Both the position numbers and the translations under genes were made by a program. From Gyrodactylus bullatarudis (lineage: Eukaryota; Platyhelminthes; Monogenea; Gyrodactylidea; Gyrodactylidae), in NCBI GenBank assembly GCA_012064415.1, contig SSNU01000266.1, positions 9,113 to 23,596 on the forward strand: a stretch of DNA of 14,484 nucleotides. The letters are read 5' to 3'. The notes under the pieces are model-generated. The model was not told the origin of the DNA. It searched no databases and saw nothing but the letters and a program-made list of their open reading frames with translations. Positions within the stretch are counted from its first letter, which is position 1, and every line of letters begins with the position of its first letter. Below, one piece after another: positions 1 through 7,372 of the stretch.

Positions 1-66
1 ACCTGCCAAGAACATGGCCAGATTATTTGCGATCAATGCTTTTCTAAAATACCAAAATTAGAATAA
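1..66 (+). CDS. 3' end of a gene truncated by the window edge
   Basis: Frame 1 is open from the first base and ends at TAA (64-66), giving 21 residues. They contain a zinc-ligand-like pattern, CQEHGQIICDQC (C-x8-C-x2-C with one histidine), followed by FSKIPKLE. This resembles the second half of a RING/SIAH-type zinc finger, but the histidine spacing is not canonical and the upstream half is outside the window. A poly(A) signal 17 bases after the stop supports a true gene end. Product and function are unknown. Alternatives are a pseudogene tail or chance. The case rests on the Cys pattern plus the well-placed AATAAA. Confidence 0.4.
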   Translation, partial: TCQEHGQIICDQCFSKIPKLE

Positions 67-82
67 TTTATTTATTTCCAAT

Positions 83-88
83 AATAAA
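83..88 (+). terminator. Poly(A) signal AATAAA
   Basis: AATAAA lies 17 bases past the stop codon at 64-66 and is followed by a T-rich stretch with TTTTTGTA, as expected of a cleavage/polyadenylation site. It would end the transcript of the gene whose last codons open the window. Confidence 0.4.
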
Positions 89-141
89 TTTATTTTTGTA
101 CTTTCTAGAGTTCTGATAGTTTAATATTTGATAATCAGAGT

Positions 142-162
142 TTGGGGTCCAATGGACCCCAA
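142..162. repeat. 21-bp palindrome, 10-bp perfect arms
   Basis: Arms TTGGGGTCCA and TGGACCCCAA are separated by one A. This is a G+C-rich island in A+T-rich DNA, about 55 bp past the poly(A) signal. It could be a dimeric protein-binding site, a cruciform or a short hairpin near a transcript end. No family is recognised. Confidence 0.7.
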
Positions 163-2629
163 TTTATAAAATATGTTAAATCAAGCATTTCCAGTGCAAG
201 GGTTAACTATGAAAGATGTATATATATCTAGAAGTAATGAGTTAAACAAGTATATTAAATCAAAATTTAACTATGTCTTTTGAAATTTTGAGACTTTACT
301 AACTTGTTCATATTCTATATTTATCCAAATCACTTAAAGCCTGTTAACCCATATATGAAAATATGTCTCCTTTTTAGATAAAAAAATAAAATCTCAAGTC
401 TAAACTCACCTGTTGGATCTAATTCATCACAGCAGGAAGTGTAATCAATAATGATCACTGATCACATAATTGAATTTCAACAAAAGATTTCACCGAATAA
501 ATATTGTATTCTAAGCTAAAAAATAGCTAGAAACTGTATCCCTGCTAGGACATGGTCCTTTTAAAAAAATTAAATATGAATGAATAGTGATCAACTGGTT
601 GAAAAAAATGACTTGAAGATAATACTCTATAATGAGATTATAATCATCTGAATATGCAACATTGGTGACAGAAGCTTTTCTTTTCATTTTTTTGAATAAT
701 AATGGAAAAATCTAGAATTCAGAAGAAATTAGAAAAAGAACCTTAATTTCCCAAAGTAATAATTCTATTGTGATTGAAAAATACTTGAAGAATCAATAAC
801 GATATACATTTTTTTCATAGATAAGATTATAACAGATTTATAACAAACTATTTTAATTATTATTGTACACACATGAAAATATTTTTCTTCTTTTTTCTAT
901 TTTCCTTTACCTTATTATTATTATTTTTGTACATGATAACTATTTTTATATGAGAATGATGAATGTAAAGTCAAGGAATGAGACCCTTCATAACGTTAAA
1001 CGTGTGGCCCCTCTATATAGAATATTGGCATTTTGTGTAAAATGATGAGACCCCCCTAGAATAGCATGTAATAACACGAAGAAGTAATTATAATTATAGG
1101 CCCATTTTATCATACAGATTGTTTCTATCACATTTTGTTGGGTAATAATTAATTCATGAGTAAGTGTAAATAAGGGGGGGGTGAAATAATAGTGTTGATC
1201 GTTCGAGAATGAGTATTCTTTCAAAAAAACATAAATTTTCATCGTTTTTAGCTTGGTATTATATTGGAATTCATAATTCAAGATTTTCAAATAGAAAATA
1301 AATAAAATTATTCATCAACAGAAATAAACTGATGAATCTTGGGATAAATCCAAAATCTCACAGGAAAATGGTATACTGAAACTATTTGCTGATACTAAAA
1401 CTTAAAATTTTATGAATCAGACAATTATATTATATAGTCAAGTAGCAAGCGAACAACTTGGCTAAAGATTATTTAAAAAATTATAGATTGCTTCAGATGG
1501 GTAAATTCGTGTAAAATTTAGATGAAGGAAATCTGATTTTAATCAATCGAGGAATGAATATTAAACTTTATTAAACACCACAGAACGAATGGTATACTCA
1601 ATCAATTAGAAACTGAAACTTATTCAAAATTGTAAAATTCCAATCAAGTATCGGAAATACTTGGTTAAAAAATTGAGAAAAAGATGTATGATAAATTTTA
1701 TTTTAAGGAATGAATAAAATTCATGTTGCATAAAAAATCGTTACCGTATAGCCTTAGAGTCGGTGAGAAGTGGAGGAATAATTGGTTAGAAAAATACTCA
1801 AATTCTATTGGTTGTTGGTTTTCATGCCTATTATTGGTCACCTGAAGAGGGGCAGAGAGGTAGGAAATATATTCATCCAGTGAGCCATCATGTATGTAAT
1901 TAACTGTATTTTATTTATTTTCTACTAAGAATAAATTTTATCTCTAAATTACTTCTCTTTTGTTTTATTCTCACTATTTTAGAAAAGAAGAATATTATGA
2001 AATAAAAATTAAGTGTTTATCAAAAAGTAAAAGTTAACCATTCATGTTAGTCACTCGATTTCTTCTCGTTCATCTGGACTAAAAATATGAAACTAATTAA
2101 AACGATAAAACATGAAATATTTATTAGAATCTTACATAAATTGTAAAATAAATATTGAAATTATTTTGTCTATCAACATTGATAATGATTGAAGAAGGTC
2201 GAGTAGTCGAGAAGATAAAGATAAAAAGAATACTATTGAAACTATTTATATAATATATGAATATACGGCTAAATTCACAAATGACAAAGCGAGTTTTTCT
2301 ATCTGCCCTATTCAGATTTTTTTCATACTTTATTTACACGCGTTATGGCTGACCAAAGATCGTCTTTCCACTGACATACTATTAACACCTGTAATTACAT
2401 TAAAGGAATGCAATCTTTGGTCAATCACAATTTGTGTTAATAATGGTCTCATAAGACTACTCATTTCGAAGGCATTTTTATAACCAAGGAGATGAGCTGG
2501 GTCGAATATTCTTGAATAATCATGTGAGCCTTAGATTTCCTCGAATTGATACGTCTCAAAATTTGAATTGTCATTTCATACATTTTCTTGATCTACTTAT
2601 TAATTTCAACTTTAGCTTTTTGTCAACAG
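163..2629. other. Anonymous A+T-rich DNA with a few short motifs
   Basis: No convincing gene was seen. A 26-codon hydrophobic frame (873-953, starting MKIFFFFFLFSF) is driven by T-runs and is probably not a gene. Runs of six C (1051-1056) and eight G (1174-1181) stand out. The 14-mer at 1849-1862 (GGGGCAGAGAGGTA) recurs inverted at 8009-8022. Two ATTGG boxes lie just upstream of it (near 1807 and 1833). Confidence 0.5.
2350..2442. repeat. Two interleaved short inverted repeats
   Basis: TGACCAAAGAT (2350-2360) pairs with ATCTTTGGTCA (2413-2423), and TATTAACAC (2380-2388) pairs with GTGTTAATA (2434-2442). The arms alternate a-b-a'-b', a pseudoknot order rather than nested. Both pairings are perfect. 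The element may be a relic of a small inverted-repeat element or chance; nothing ties it to a gene. Confidence 0.4.
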
Positions 2630-2651
2630 TTGAGTAAGTCCCCTGTATAAA

Positions 2652-3051
2652 ATGAAAGTACTAAAGTCTTTGATTTTTAAGCAAGATAACAAAAGCCAAT
2701 ATCAGATTCTGAAAGCTCATAAAATCTCGGAAATCCTATTGGAAAGTCGATTAGTTCTAAAACAACATGAAAAAATTTTCGTAAAAAACTCTAGAAAATC
2801 GAGCATTTTTTTCAATAAGCGTCAGTCAGAAAATTTGAGCCTATTCCATCCCTACACATGTCTTATCGATCGACGCAGAATTTTAAGTTTAATCCAATCG
2901 CAAAAGTAAGTATAGCATAAATTTTTAAAATTTTGGAATTATATATTATAAGGTATTTTTCAGATCGGAGAACAGATTTGGATTCAGGGCAAAAAATTAC
3001 AACATAATCAGTTTGCTTTTCCCATTTATCTTAATTTTGAATTTTTTTTGA
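2652..3051 (+). CDS. Candidate two-exon gene, product unknown (113 residues)
   Basis: Proposed CDS is join(2652-2905, 2964-3051). Just upstream lies a good 3' splice site (a T-rich tract ending TCAACAG at 2629), so the ATG would sit in an exon starting at 2630; an in-frame TGA at 2631-2633 makes ATG 2652 the first usable start. Exon 1 ends at a consensus donor, GTAAGTAT (2906-2913). A T-rich acceptor ending TTTTTCAG (2963) follows, giving a 58-bp intron. The frame continues across the junction for 29 codons to TGA (3049-3051). The protein is rich in Lys, Ser and Ile, with no recognisable domain and a hydrophobic C-terminus (LLFPFILILNFF) that could anchor in a membrane. AATAAA at 3331-3336 could serve as poly(A) signal. 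Without splicing the frame ends at 2909. Low-complexity composition keeps confidence modest. Confidence 0.33.
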
Positions 3052-3575
3052 CCCCATGTGTGATTCAACAACGATTATCGTTGAGAAAAACGTTAATAAT
3101 AATAGGGGGATTCCTACAGAATATTTGTCGAATATGATATTGACTCGTCTGAAATTGACTGAATTAAAAAAAATCATAAAAAGCTTACTGCATTGTTACA
3201 GTGCAACTTGAAAATTTAGTAAAAATTTAACTAGGCATTTTTTAAAATGATTCACTTACGAATTCATTAGACTTGATATTTTTATTAAATTATAAACATA
3301 AAACCCACTCTCTTTTTCTTTAAATAGTTAAATAAATAGAGAAATTAAGCATTCTTTACTTTTTATATTTGCTCAACTCACTTATTATTTTTCATGAATA
3401 GTCTTTTACCATTAGAAAAACAAATAATAAAAAAATTGCGACTCACAAACCGACAACGCTAGAAAAATTATCGGAAATTGCTTCTTGTTTTAAAATTTGG
3501 AAAATTTGTTCATGCAATTGATTATGATGATTTAAAAACATGTGTTATTTAGTTATGTTATTTCAAAAATAGTAA
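3052..3575. other. Anonymous stretch with a 15-bp palindrome
   Basis: No gene seen. A perfect palindrome, CAACGAT-T-ATCGTTG, lies at 3069-3083. AATAAA at 3331-3336 is the nearest downstream poly(A) signal for the candidate gene ending at 3051. Confidence 0.5.
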
Positions 3576-4091
3576 AGATATTTTCTATTGACTTTGATTT
3601 GGTGTTATGTTCAAAATGATATTAAACAAAATAAACTTCCAATCTCAACATCAGTTGATAATTCACCTGCCGAAAACGAGCTAATTTTCACTTCAACCCA
3701 AAAATACCCCATAAGAGAACCTGAAAACGATGGCCCAGAAACTAGATTCAACATAACACAAACCTCAACATTAGTTGATAACGACTCTCCTTCTAGTTGT
3801 GAAACCCCCATCGAAGCAATCTCTAACAGTTCCAATCCCCTTGACAACCACACAACCCCCGAGAAAAATGATGAACCGAAGAGATTTTACTCCCAACCAG
3901 AATTGCAAGCCTCCTCCACATCACGGAAAAGGAATTTGTCGGTTTCTCCCAAGCAACAAAAAAGAAGAGGGAAATAGAGGAAAAGAGCACCACCCGGCAC
4001 TCGGACATTAGATGAATTCCTCACAGCCCCGAGACATTCCTCTCTTCTGATTGGTCGCGAACGGATGAATGCTATTGGACAGATTTTATAA
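3576..4091 (+). pseudogene. Copy A reading frame: Ser/Thr-rich repeat protein with basic tail, interrupted by TAG
   Basis: The frame is open from 3576 to an in-frame TAG (3975-3977), then continues in the same frame to TAA (4089-4091). No ATG begins the open part, so it is an exon or a truncated copy. It holds two imperfect ~40-residue repeats beginning STSVDN and STLVDN exactly 120 bp apart (3645 and 3765). Each ends with a related stretch (PENDGPETRF and PEKNDEPKRF). A basic, nuclear-localisation-like tail follows (RKRNLSVSPKQQKRRGK). Past the TAG the reading continues RTLDEFLTAPR. The same C-terminal peptide recurs at 13691-13794 without the stop, which shows the region past TAG was coding. 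The protein looks disordered and probably nucleic-acid or nuclear associated, by inference only. Its family is not recognised. It is most likely a decayed mobile-element or virus-derived gene; readthrough of TAG is less likely. Confidence 0.55.
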
Positions 4092-4141
4092 TGTACTCTA
4101 AATTTTCATATATATAAATATAACAAGTCGGTGTTTAGTCT
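4050..4141 (+). promoter_or_regulatory. CCAAT/TATA promoter of copy A
   Basis: Two inverted CCAAT boxes (ATTGG at 4050-4054 and 4074-4078) precede a strong TATA box, TATATAAATA (4111-4120). About 25-30 bp downstream is an initiator-like TTTAGTC (4135-4141), the expected RNA polymerase II start distance. The TATA box and the following 130 bp are conserved at 13873-14000. An inverted repeat GTCGGT/ACCGAC (4128-4133 and 4150-4155) brackets the predicted start site and is retained in the other A-type copies. Confidence 0.6.
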
Positions 4142-4253
4142 GAACAGAACCGACGAAAACAAAGCTTTATTCACCAAATAAATTTCGTTCGTTCTTAATC
4201 CTAGCATGGCTTTCGATCAGCAACCTCAGAATATTTTCGAGGAAATCAGGTAA
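4142..4253 (+). pseudogene. Copy A leader and N-terminal coding stub
   Basis: Downstream of the promoter, a leader containing AAAGCTTTATTCACC leads to ATG (4206) and 15 codons, MAFDQQPQNIFEEIR, then TAA (4251-4253). In the downstream homologue the equivalent codon is CAA, and its frame goes on QLMSDKYKEI. A single C-to-T change therefore explains the stop. The change also makes AG|GTAACT (donor at 4250), so a splice donor is an alternative reading. Homology to the other copy fades after about 4270. Function unknown. Confidence 0.5.
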
Positions 4254-4460
4254 CTTATGTCGAAAATTTACAATTAACGTTACAATTAAAATAAACTGGA
4301 AAATTAAAAGGAGTATAATTTATAAGTCATGACCTTGATTACAATTATCTCGTTTGGAAAAAGGAGGTAATACTTGTTTGTATTGGGGGTTTGATTGTTT
4401 TTGTTCCTTCTTCAATGTTCCTCTTCTCTGTTTCGGTAGGTTTCGTTCTGCTCCCAAGAA
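4254..4460. other. Spacer between leader copies A and B
   Basis: Anonymous A+T-rich sequence with no gene or clear promoter. There is no TATA box ahead of copy B. Confidence 0.4.
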
Positions 4461-4607
4461 AATTTTACCAAGCCAGTGTAACAGTCTGAAGAGATCCGGC
4501 GAAATATAAGCTTAATTAGATATTCACTTGATTTCACAATGAGTTTCTCATTGAATCCTGAAAATTACATTTACAAACTATACCATTGTTTATATGAAAC
4601 TATATGA
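4461..4607 (+). repeat. Leader copy B with a 22-codon stub
   Basis: This region aligns to copy C (8761-8992) through AATTTTAC, CCAGTGTAACAGT, GGCGAAAT, TAAGCTT and CACAATGAGT, and more distantly to the copy A leader. An ATG at 4539 opens 22 codons starting MSFSLNPEN, ending at TGA 4605-4607. MSFSLNPEN compares with MAFDQQPQN of copy A, so it is probably a diverged homologue of the same N-terminus. CCAGT could serve as an insect initiator, but no TATA box precedes it. It is probably a decayed copy. Confidence 0.5.
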
Positions 4608-5028
4608 AAAATCCTCTTTGTGACATGCTTGCTCTCACTCTTTAAAACAGACTTGATATTCGATTAAGTTCGCTTTAGATACACAACCAATGTCTATTGC
4701 CATTATGTTTGATATATATATGAATTACTATGAAGACATAAGGTATGCAATGCTTATATAAGAATTATCACTACTTTGTTGAGTGAGAAATCACACACTG
4801 GGCAATCCGTTATATTTTATTTTACGACAGTATCAAATTACTGTCTCAAGATCAACAATTCTTTATTTCAAATATTGTTAAACTTCATCTGATTTGGATT
4901 CATGAAGAAGATTAGTGAACAAGTCAATAATAATTGATAAACGTTGAACGTACGAAACAGGGATTCAATTCCGAAGCTGAGGAAGAAAGGAGTTATATAT
5001 TTCCTCAGCTGTTCATGGGGTTTAAAGT
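4608..5028. other. Noncoding stretch with two hairpins
   Basis: GACAGTA/TACTGTC (4826-4832, 4839-4845) forms a 7-bp stem with a 6-base loop. AGCTGAGGAA/TTCCTCAGCT (4975-4984, 5001-5010) forms a 10-bp stem with a 16-base loop. The second also contains a plausible splice acceptor (TATATATTTCCTCAG, ending 5009) just ahead of the frame that starts at 5029. Confidence 0.45.
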
Positions 5029-5262
5029 ATGTCGGCCAAACAAGTGCAGAGTTCAGTTCTAGCGACTAGTGTAGAGTTTTCAAAATGTGAAAAACCCGAG
5101 GATTCAACAGTAGTTGATAATAAAATTAAAAACCAACCTGGAATTATCACAAGGGTAGTGTTATTCAGTAAGCCCTCAATTAAGCGAAAAGAGAAACAGA
5201 GACCAGACAAATGGATGAATTCTCGAAAGCCCCAATCTACTGAAGAGAGAAAAGTAAAGTAA
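5029..5262 (+). CDS. Basic, lysine-rich frame related to copy A protein; likely decayed
   Basis: ATG 5029, with an in-frame TAA two codons upstream (5023-5025), opens 77 codons. Residues about 25-30 (STVVDN) match the repeat starts STSVDN and STLVDN of the copy A frame. At the DNA level the motif is TCAACA-nn-AGTTGATAA in all three. The C-terminal half is strongly basic (KPSIKRKEKQRP) and ends near a GATGAATTC...AGCCCC stretch also present in copy A around 4010-4030, though there in a different frame. The frame is therefore probably a diverged and partly frameshifted relative of the copy A protein. An acceptor-like site lies 20 bp upstream. No known domain. Confidence 0.35.
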   Translation: MSAKQVQSSVLATSVEFSKCEKPEDSTVVDNKIKNQPGIITRVVLFSKPSIKRKEKQRPDKWMNSRKPQSTEERKVK

Positions 5263-5659
5263 AGAGTACAGAATTCAAGGCCGGGTTAAATTGAATCGGT
5301 TCAAATTCGGATTTTTTAATTCAAGTTTTCTTTCAATTTTAGTCTTAAAATTCATTTGAACTATAATATTTTCGAACTTCATCAAGAATATTTAATTTTT
5401 ATCTGTATACCTACAAGCAACTATCTTTTCAAAATTATGAAGAGGATGATAAAAAAGAAAAAAACTGAGGTGTATTATCGTTCAATAAACGAAAAATTTA
5501 ATTTTTTTATTCATTTTTATTCACAAACTAACTAAATAAAACGAACTAAAGCATGGTGAAACATTTTCAACTAAAGTATTTTTCAGATAAAATTAGTGAA
5601 TTCTTACCGTGTGTAAAGAGGAATTTCTCTAAAATTGTATTTATTTATTTACATTAAAA
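5263..5659. other. Anonymous A+T-rich stretch with one copy of a 31-bp repeat
   Basis: No gene seen. Bases 5363-5393 match 11381-11411 at 30 of 31 positions, in direct orientation. Composition elsewhere is low-complexity A/T. Confidence 0.5.
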
Positions 5660-5807
5660 TAGAAATTCAACCTACAAACAAAGTGTTGTCACTAGTTATT
5701 ACTATATCCATATGAATCTAACTTGATGGAGATTTTCTCCTCACACCTAGATGTTAGAATTCGGATAAGCAAGTGTCAATTGGAAAAGAGAGTCAAATAA
5801 TAATCAA
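5660..5807 (-). repeat. Single-arm copy of the 7101-7372 inverted repeat
   Basis: This stretch aligns base by base with one arm plus the spacer of the inverted repeat at 7101-7372, at roughly 85-90 percent identity by eye. Shared landmarks include AACCTAC, AAAGTGT, TTACTATATCCAT, TAACTTGATGGAG, CTCACACCTAGATGTTAG, CGGATAAGCAAGT and AGAGAGTC. The second arm is absent. In its place, at the 5808 side, lies the tRNA-like/hammerhead-like relic. The two may together be one short interspersed element read on the minus strand: head at about 5895, body ending at about 5660. Confidence 0.75.
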
Positions 5808-5820
5808 TTCACGATGGGAT

Positions 5821-5905
5821 ATTTAAACGCGTTTCGTCCTTATTAGGAGTCATTAGTACAGCCAGGATTCGTGCCCAGGTTTAACCACTAGGCCAGAAAC
5901 CTGGT
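5821..5905 (-). repeat. tRNA-derived SINE-like head, degenerate
   Basis: Read on the minus strand, TGGCCTAGTGG (5895-5885) is a very good RNA polymerase III A box. GGCACGAATCC (5875-5865) matches the B box GGTTCGANTCC at 9 of 11 positions. They are only about 9 bases apart, closer than in a real tRNA, so this is a deleted tRNA-like head and not a tRNA gene. A hammerhead-like core follows downstream. The same order (A box, B box, hammerhead core) is known from the schistosome SM-alpha short repeats. Confidence 0.5.
5831..5856 (-). ncRNA. Degenerate hammerhead-ribozyme-like core
   Basis: On the minus strand the order is CTAATGA (5856-5850), a stem-loop TCCT-AATA-AGGA (within 5849-5836), then C and GAAAC (5835-5831). 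The hammerhead core is CUGANGA, stem II, GAAA. One invariant G is A here (CUAAUGA), and the first stem II pair, normally G-C, is C-C. After GAAAC comes GCGTTT, where minimal hammerheads carry a tiny stem III and a GUH cleavage triplet. No matching stem I arm is evident. It is probably an inactive relic; activity is not claimed. Confidence 0.45.
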
Positions 5906-7100
5906 TCATCTACTATTACTCAGCACTCCCAAAGTTTTGACACCATCTACACTGGCTGTTTAGAATGATAACAGCTTAGAAATTACATTTTTTAGACTTT
6001 TAACAAGCAAATTGTAATGTTACTATTTGTATTAAAAAGTAATTCCTTCAACATTTTTTTTGAATAGAGGTTTGCCATCCTTTTGATGACCAATATAGAT
6101 CTCAATCTTCTGCACCTTTTATTATCCTAAATCTTGAAATCTATGAAAACACGAAGTGTCAATTTAAAAAAATTAACTCATCCGAAATTTGAAGCAGATT
6201 TTGAATTTAAGATCTGTTCAGTTTCGGAGATATTCGCCATAAACGCAAAATTCGAAATTTTCTTAAACTACTTATTCTTCAAAATCATTTATACAAATTA
6301 TGAATTTATGATTATGGAAAAGATGAAATTCCGAAAAATCAACTCCAGCTCTTCAATACTTCATCTTAAATTCGTATAGATTTTATTTATTTTTGCTATA
6401 AACAAATCTCAAATTTAAATATTTCTGAAAAAAAAAATTTTAAAAATTGGAAGTGAAATTCCCTCCTTCGTTTTAATAGGACGCTCGAGAAATATCTATC
6501 AATGAAATTGTGACAGAAAGGTTTTAACAAAAAAATCTCTACTTGGGGTAAACTCGAGGCGGTAGCCTTACAAACCAATTGATCATATCAACTCGCATTC
6601 AAAATTAAACGCGAAGATAATTACTTACCTAATTGGAGTTAGCCTTGAAAATAATTATTTATAAAAGTATTTTACAAGTTTCATTTATAAGAGATTTGAA
6701 CGGGAGCGATATGAATGTTAGGAAGAAAGAGTCTTATGTAATTTTTCTTTGCTCCTCTCATGGTTTCGAAATTCTTTTAATTTTAAATCATAGGAATGCA
6801 CTATAAAAAACTATAAATTATCCTTTCGACATCACCTACAAACTGGTTGTTTGTTTTAATTACAATGTATAATTTTCGGTGTTTTAGATATTCAACCATC
6901 TAGATGTGAGAAGACAATTACCAATTATATCCTTTCTAATATCAGTTCTTTTATTGATGATAGTTTTTAAATGCATAAATAAAGAGAAAATAGATCTTAT
7001 GCATGATAATTCTTCAGTCGTTTCAAAAAAATTTTATCCAGAGAAATCGGATAGCTATTGATCGCCTCAGTCTGGTTTGTAATAAAAAATAGAAAATTGA
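5906..7100. other. Anonymous stretch with one repeat fragment
   Basis: No supported gene. A frame from ATG 6143 to 6379 is A/T low-complexity with no motif. Bases 6897-6917 match part of the right arm of the neighbouring inverted repeat (CATCTAGATGTGAGAAGACAA, 20 of 21), so they are a third fragment of that family. A small hairpin AGGC-GGTA-GCCT lies near 6558-6569. Confidence 0.45.
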
Positions 7101-7372
7101 TTTTAGACAATTAACCTACTAACAAAGTGTGGTCACTGGTAATTACTATATCCATGTGAACTCTAACTTGATGGAGTTTGTCTTCTCACACCTAGATGTT
7201 AGAAATTCGGATAAGCAAGTTGAATATTATTCGACTCTCTTATGGAATTGACACTTGCTTATCCGAATTTCTAACATCTAGGTGTGAGAAGACAAACTCC
7301 ATCAAGTTAGAGTTCACATGGATATAGTAATTACCAGTGACCACACTTTGCTAGTAGGTTAGTTGTCTAAAA
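7101..7372. repeat. Near-perfect 120-bp inverted repeat (foldback element)
   Basis: The left arm (7101-7220) and right arm (7253-7372) are complementary at 118 of 120 positions, separated by a 32-bp spacer. Termini are TTTTAGACAA and TTGTCTAAAA. No clear target-site duplication is visible at the ends. No coding frame or transposase is present. The 5660-5807 copy shows the ancestral unit may have been one arm plus spacer, so this copy probably arose by an inverted duplication. It is either recent or kept uniform by gene conversion. If transcribed it would give a 120-bp double-stranded hairpin RNA, a typical source of endogenous siRNA in insects (inference). Confidence 0.9.

Noticed and set aside
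873..953. 26-codon hydrophobic frame as a secreted peptide
   Set aside because: The residues come from T-runs and low-complexity DNA; no poly(A) signal or splice context supports it.
988..1290. 100-codon minus-strand frame
   Set aside because: No usable motif, biased A/T composition and homopolymer-driven stretches; likely chance.
3611..4011. Other frames overlapping the copy A coding region
   Set aside because: Shadows of the frame at 3576-4091, which has internal repeats and a conserved C-terminus.
4250..4255. GTAACT after the copy A stub as a certain splice donor
   Set aside because: The homologous codon in copy D is CAA, so a single nonsense change explains TAA equally well; left as an alternative.
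5865..5895. Functional tRNA gene on the minus strand
   Set aside because: A-like and B-like boxes are only about 9 bases apart, leaving no room for an anticodon arm; no acceptor stem closes it.
6143..6379. Frame rich in Phe, Lys and Ile
   Set aside because: A/T low-complexity composition, no domain, no promoter or splice signals.
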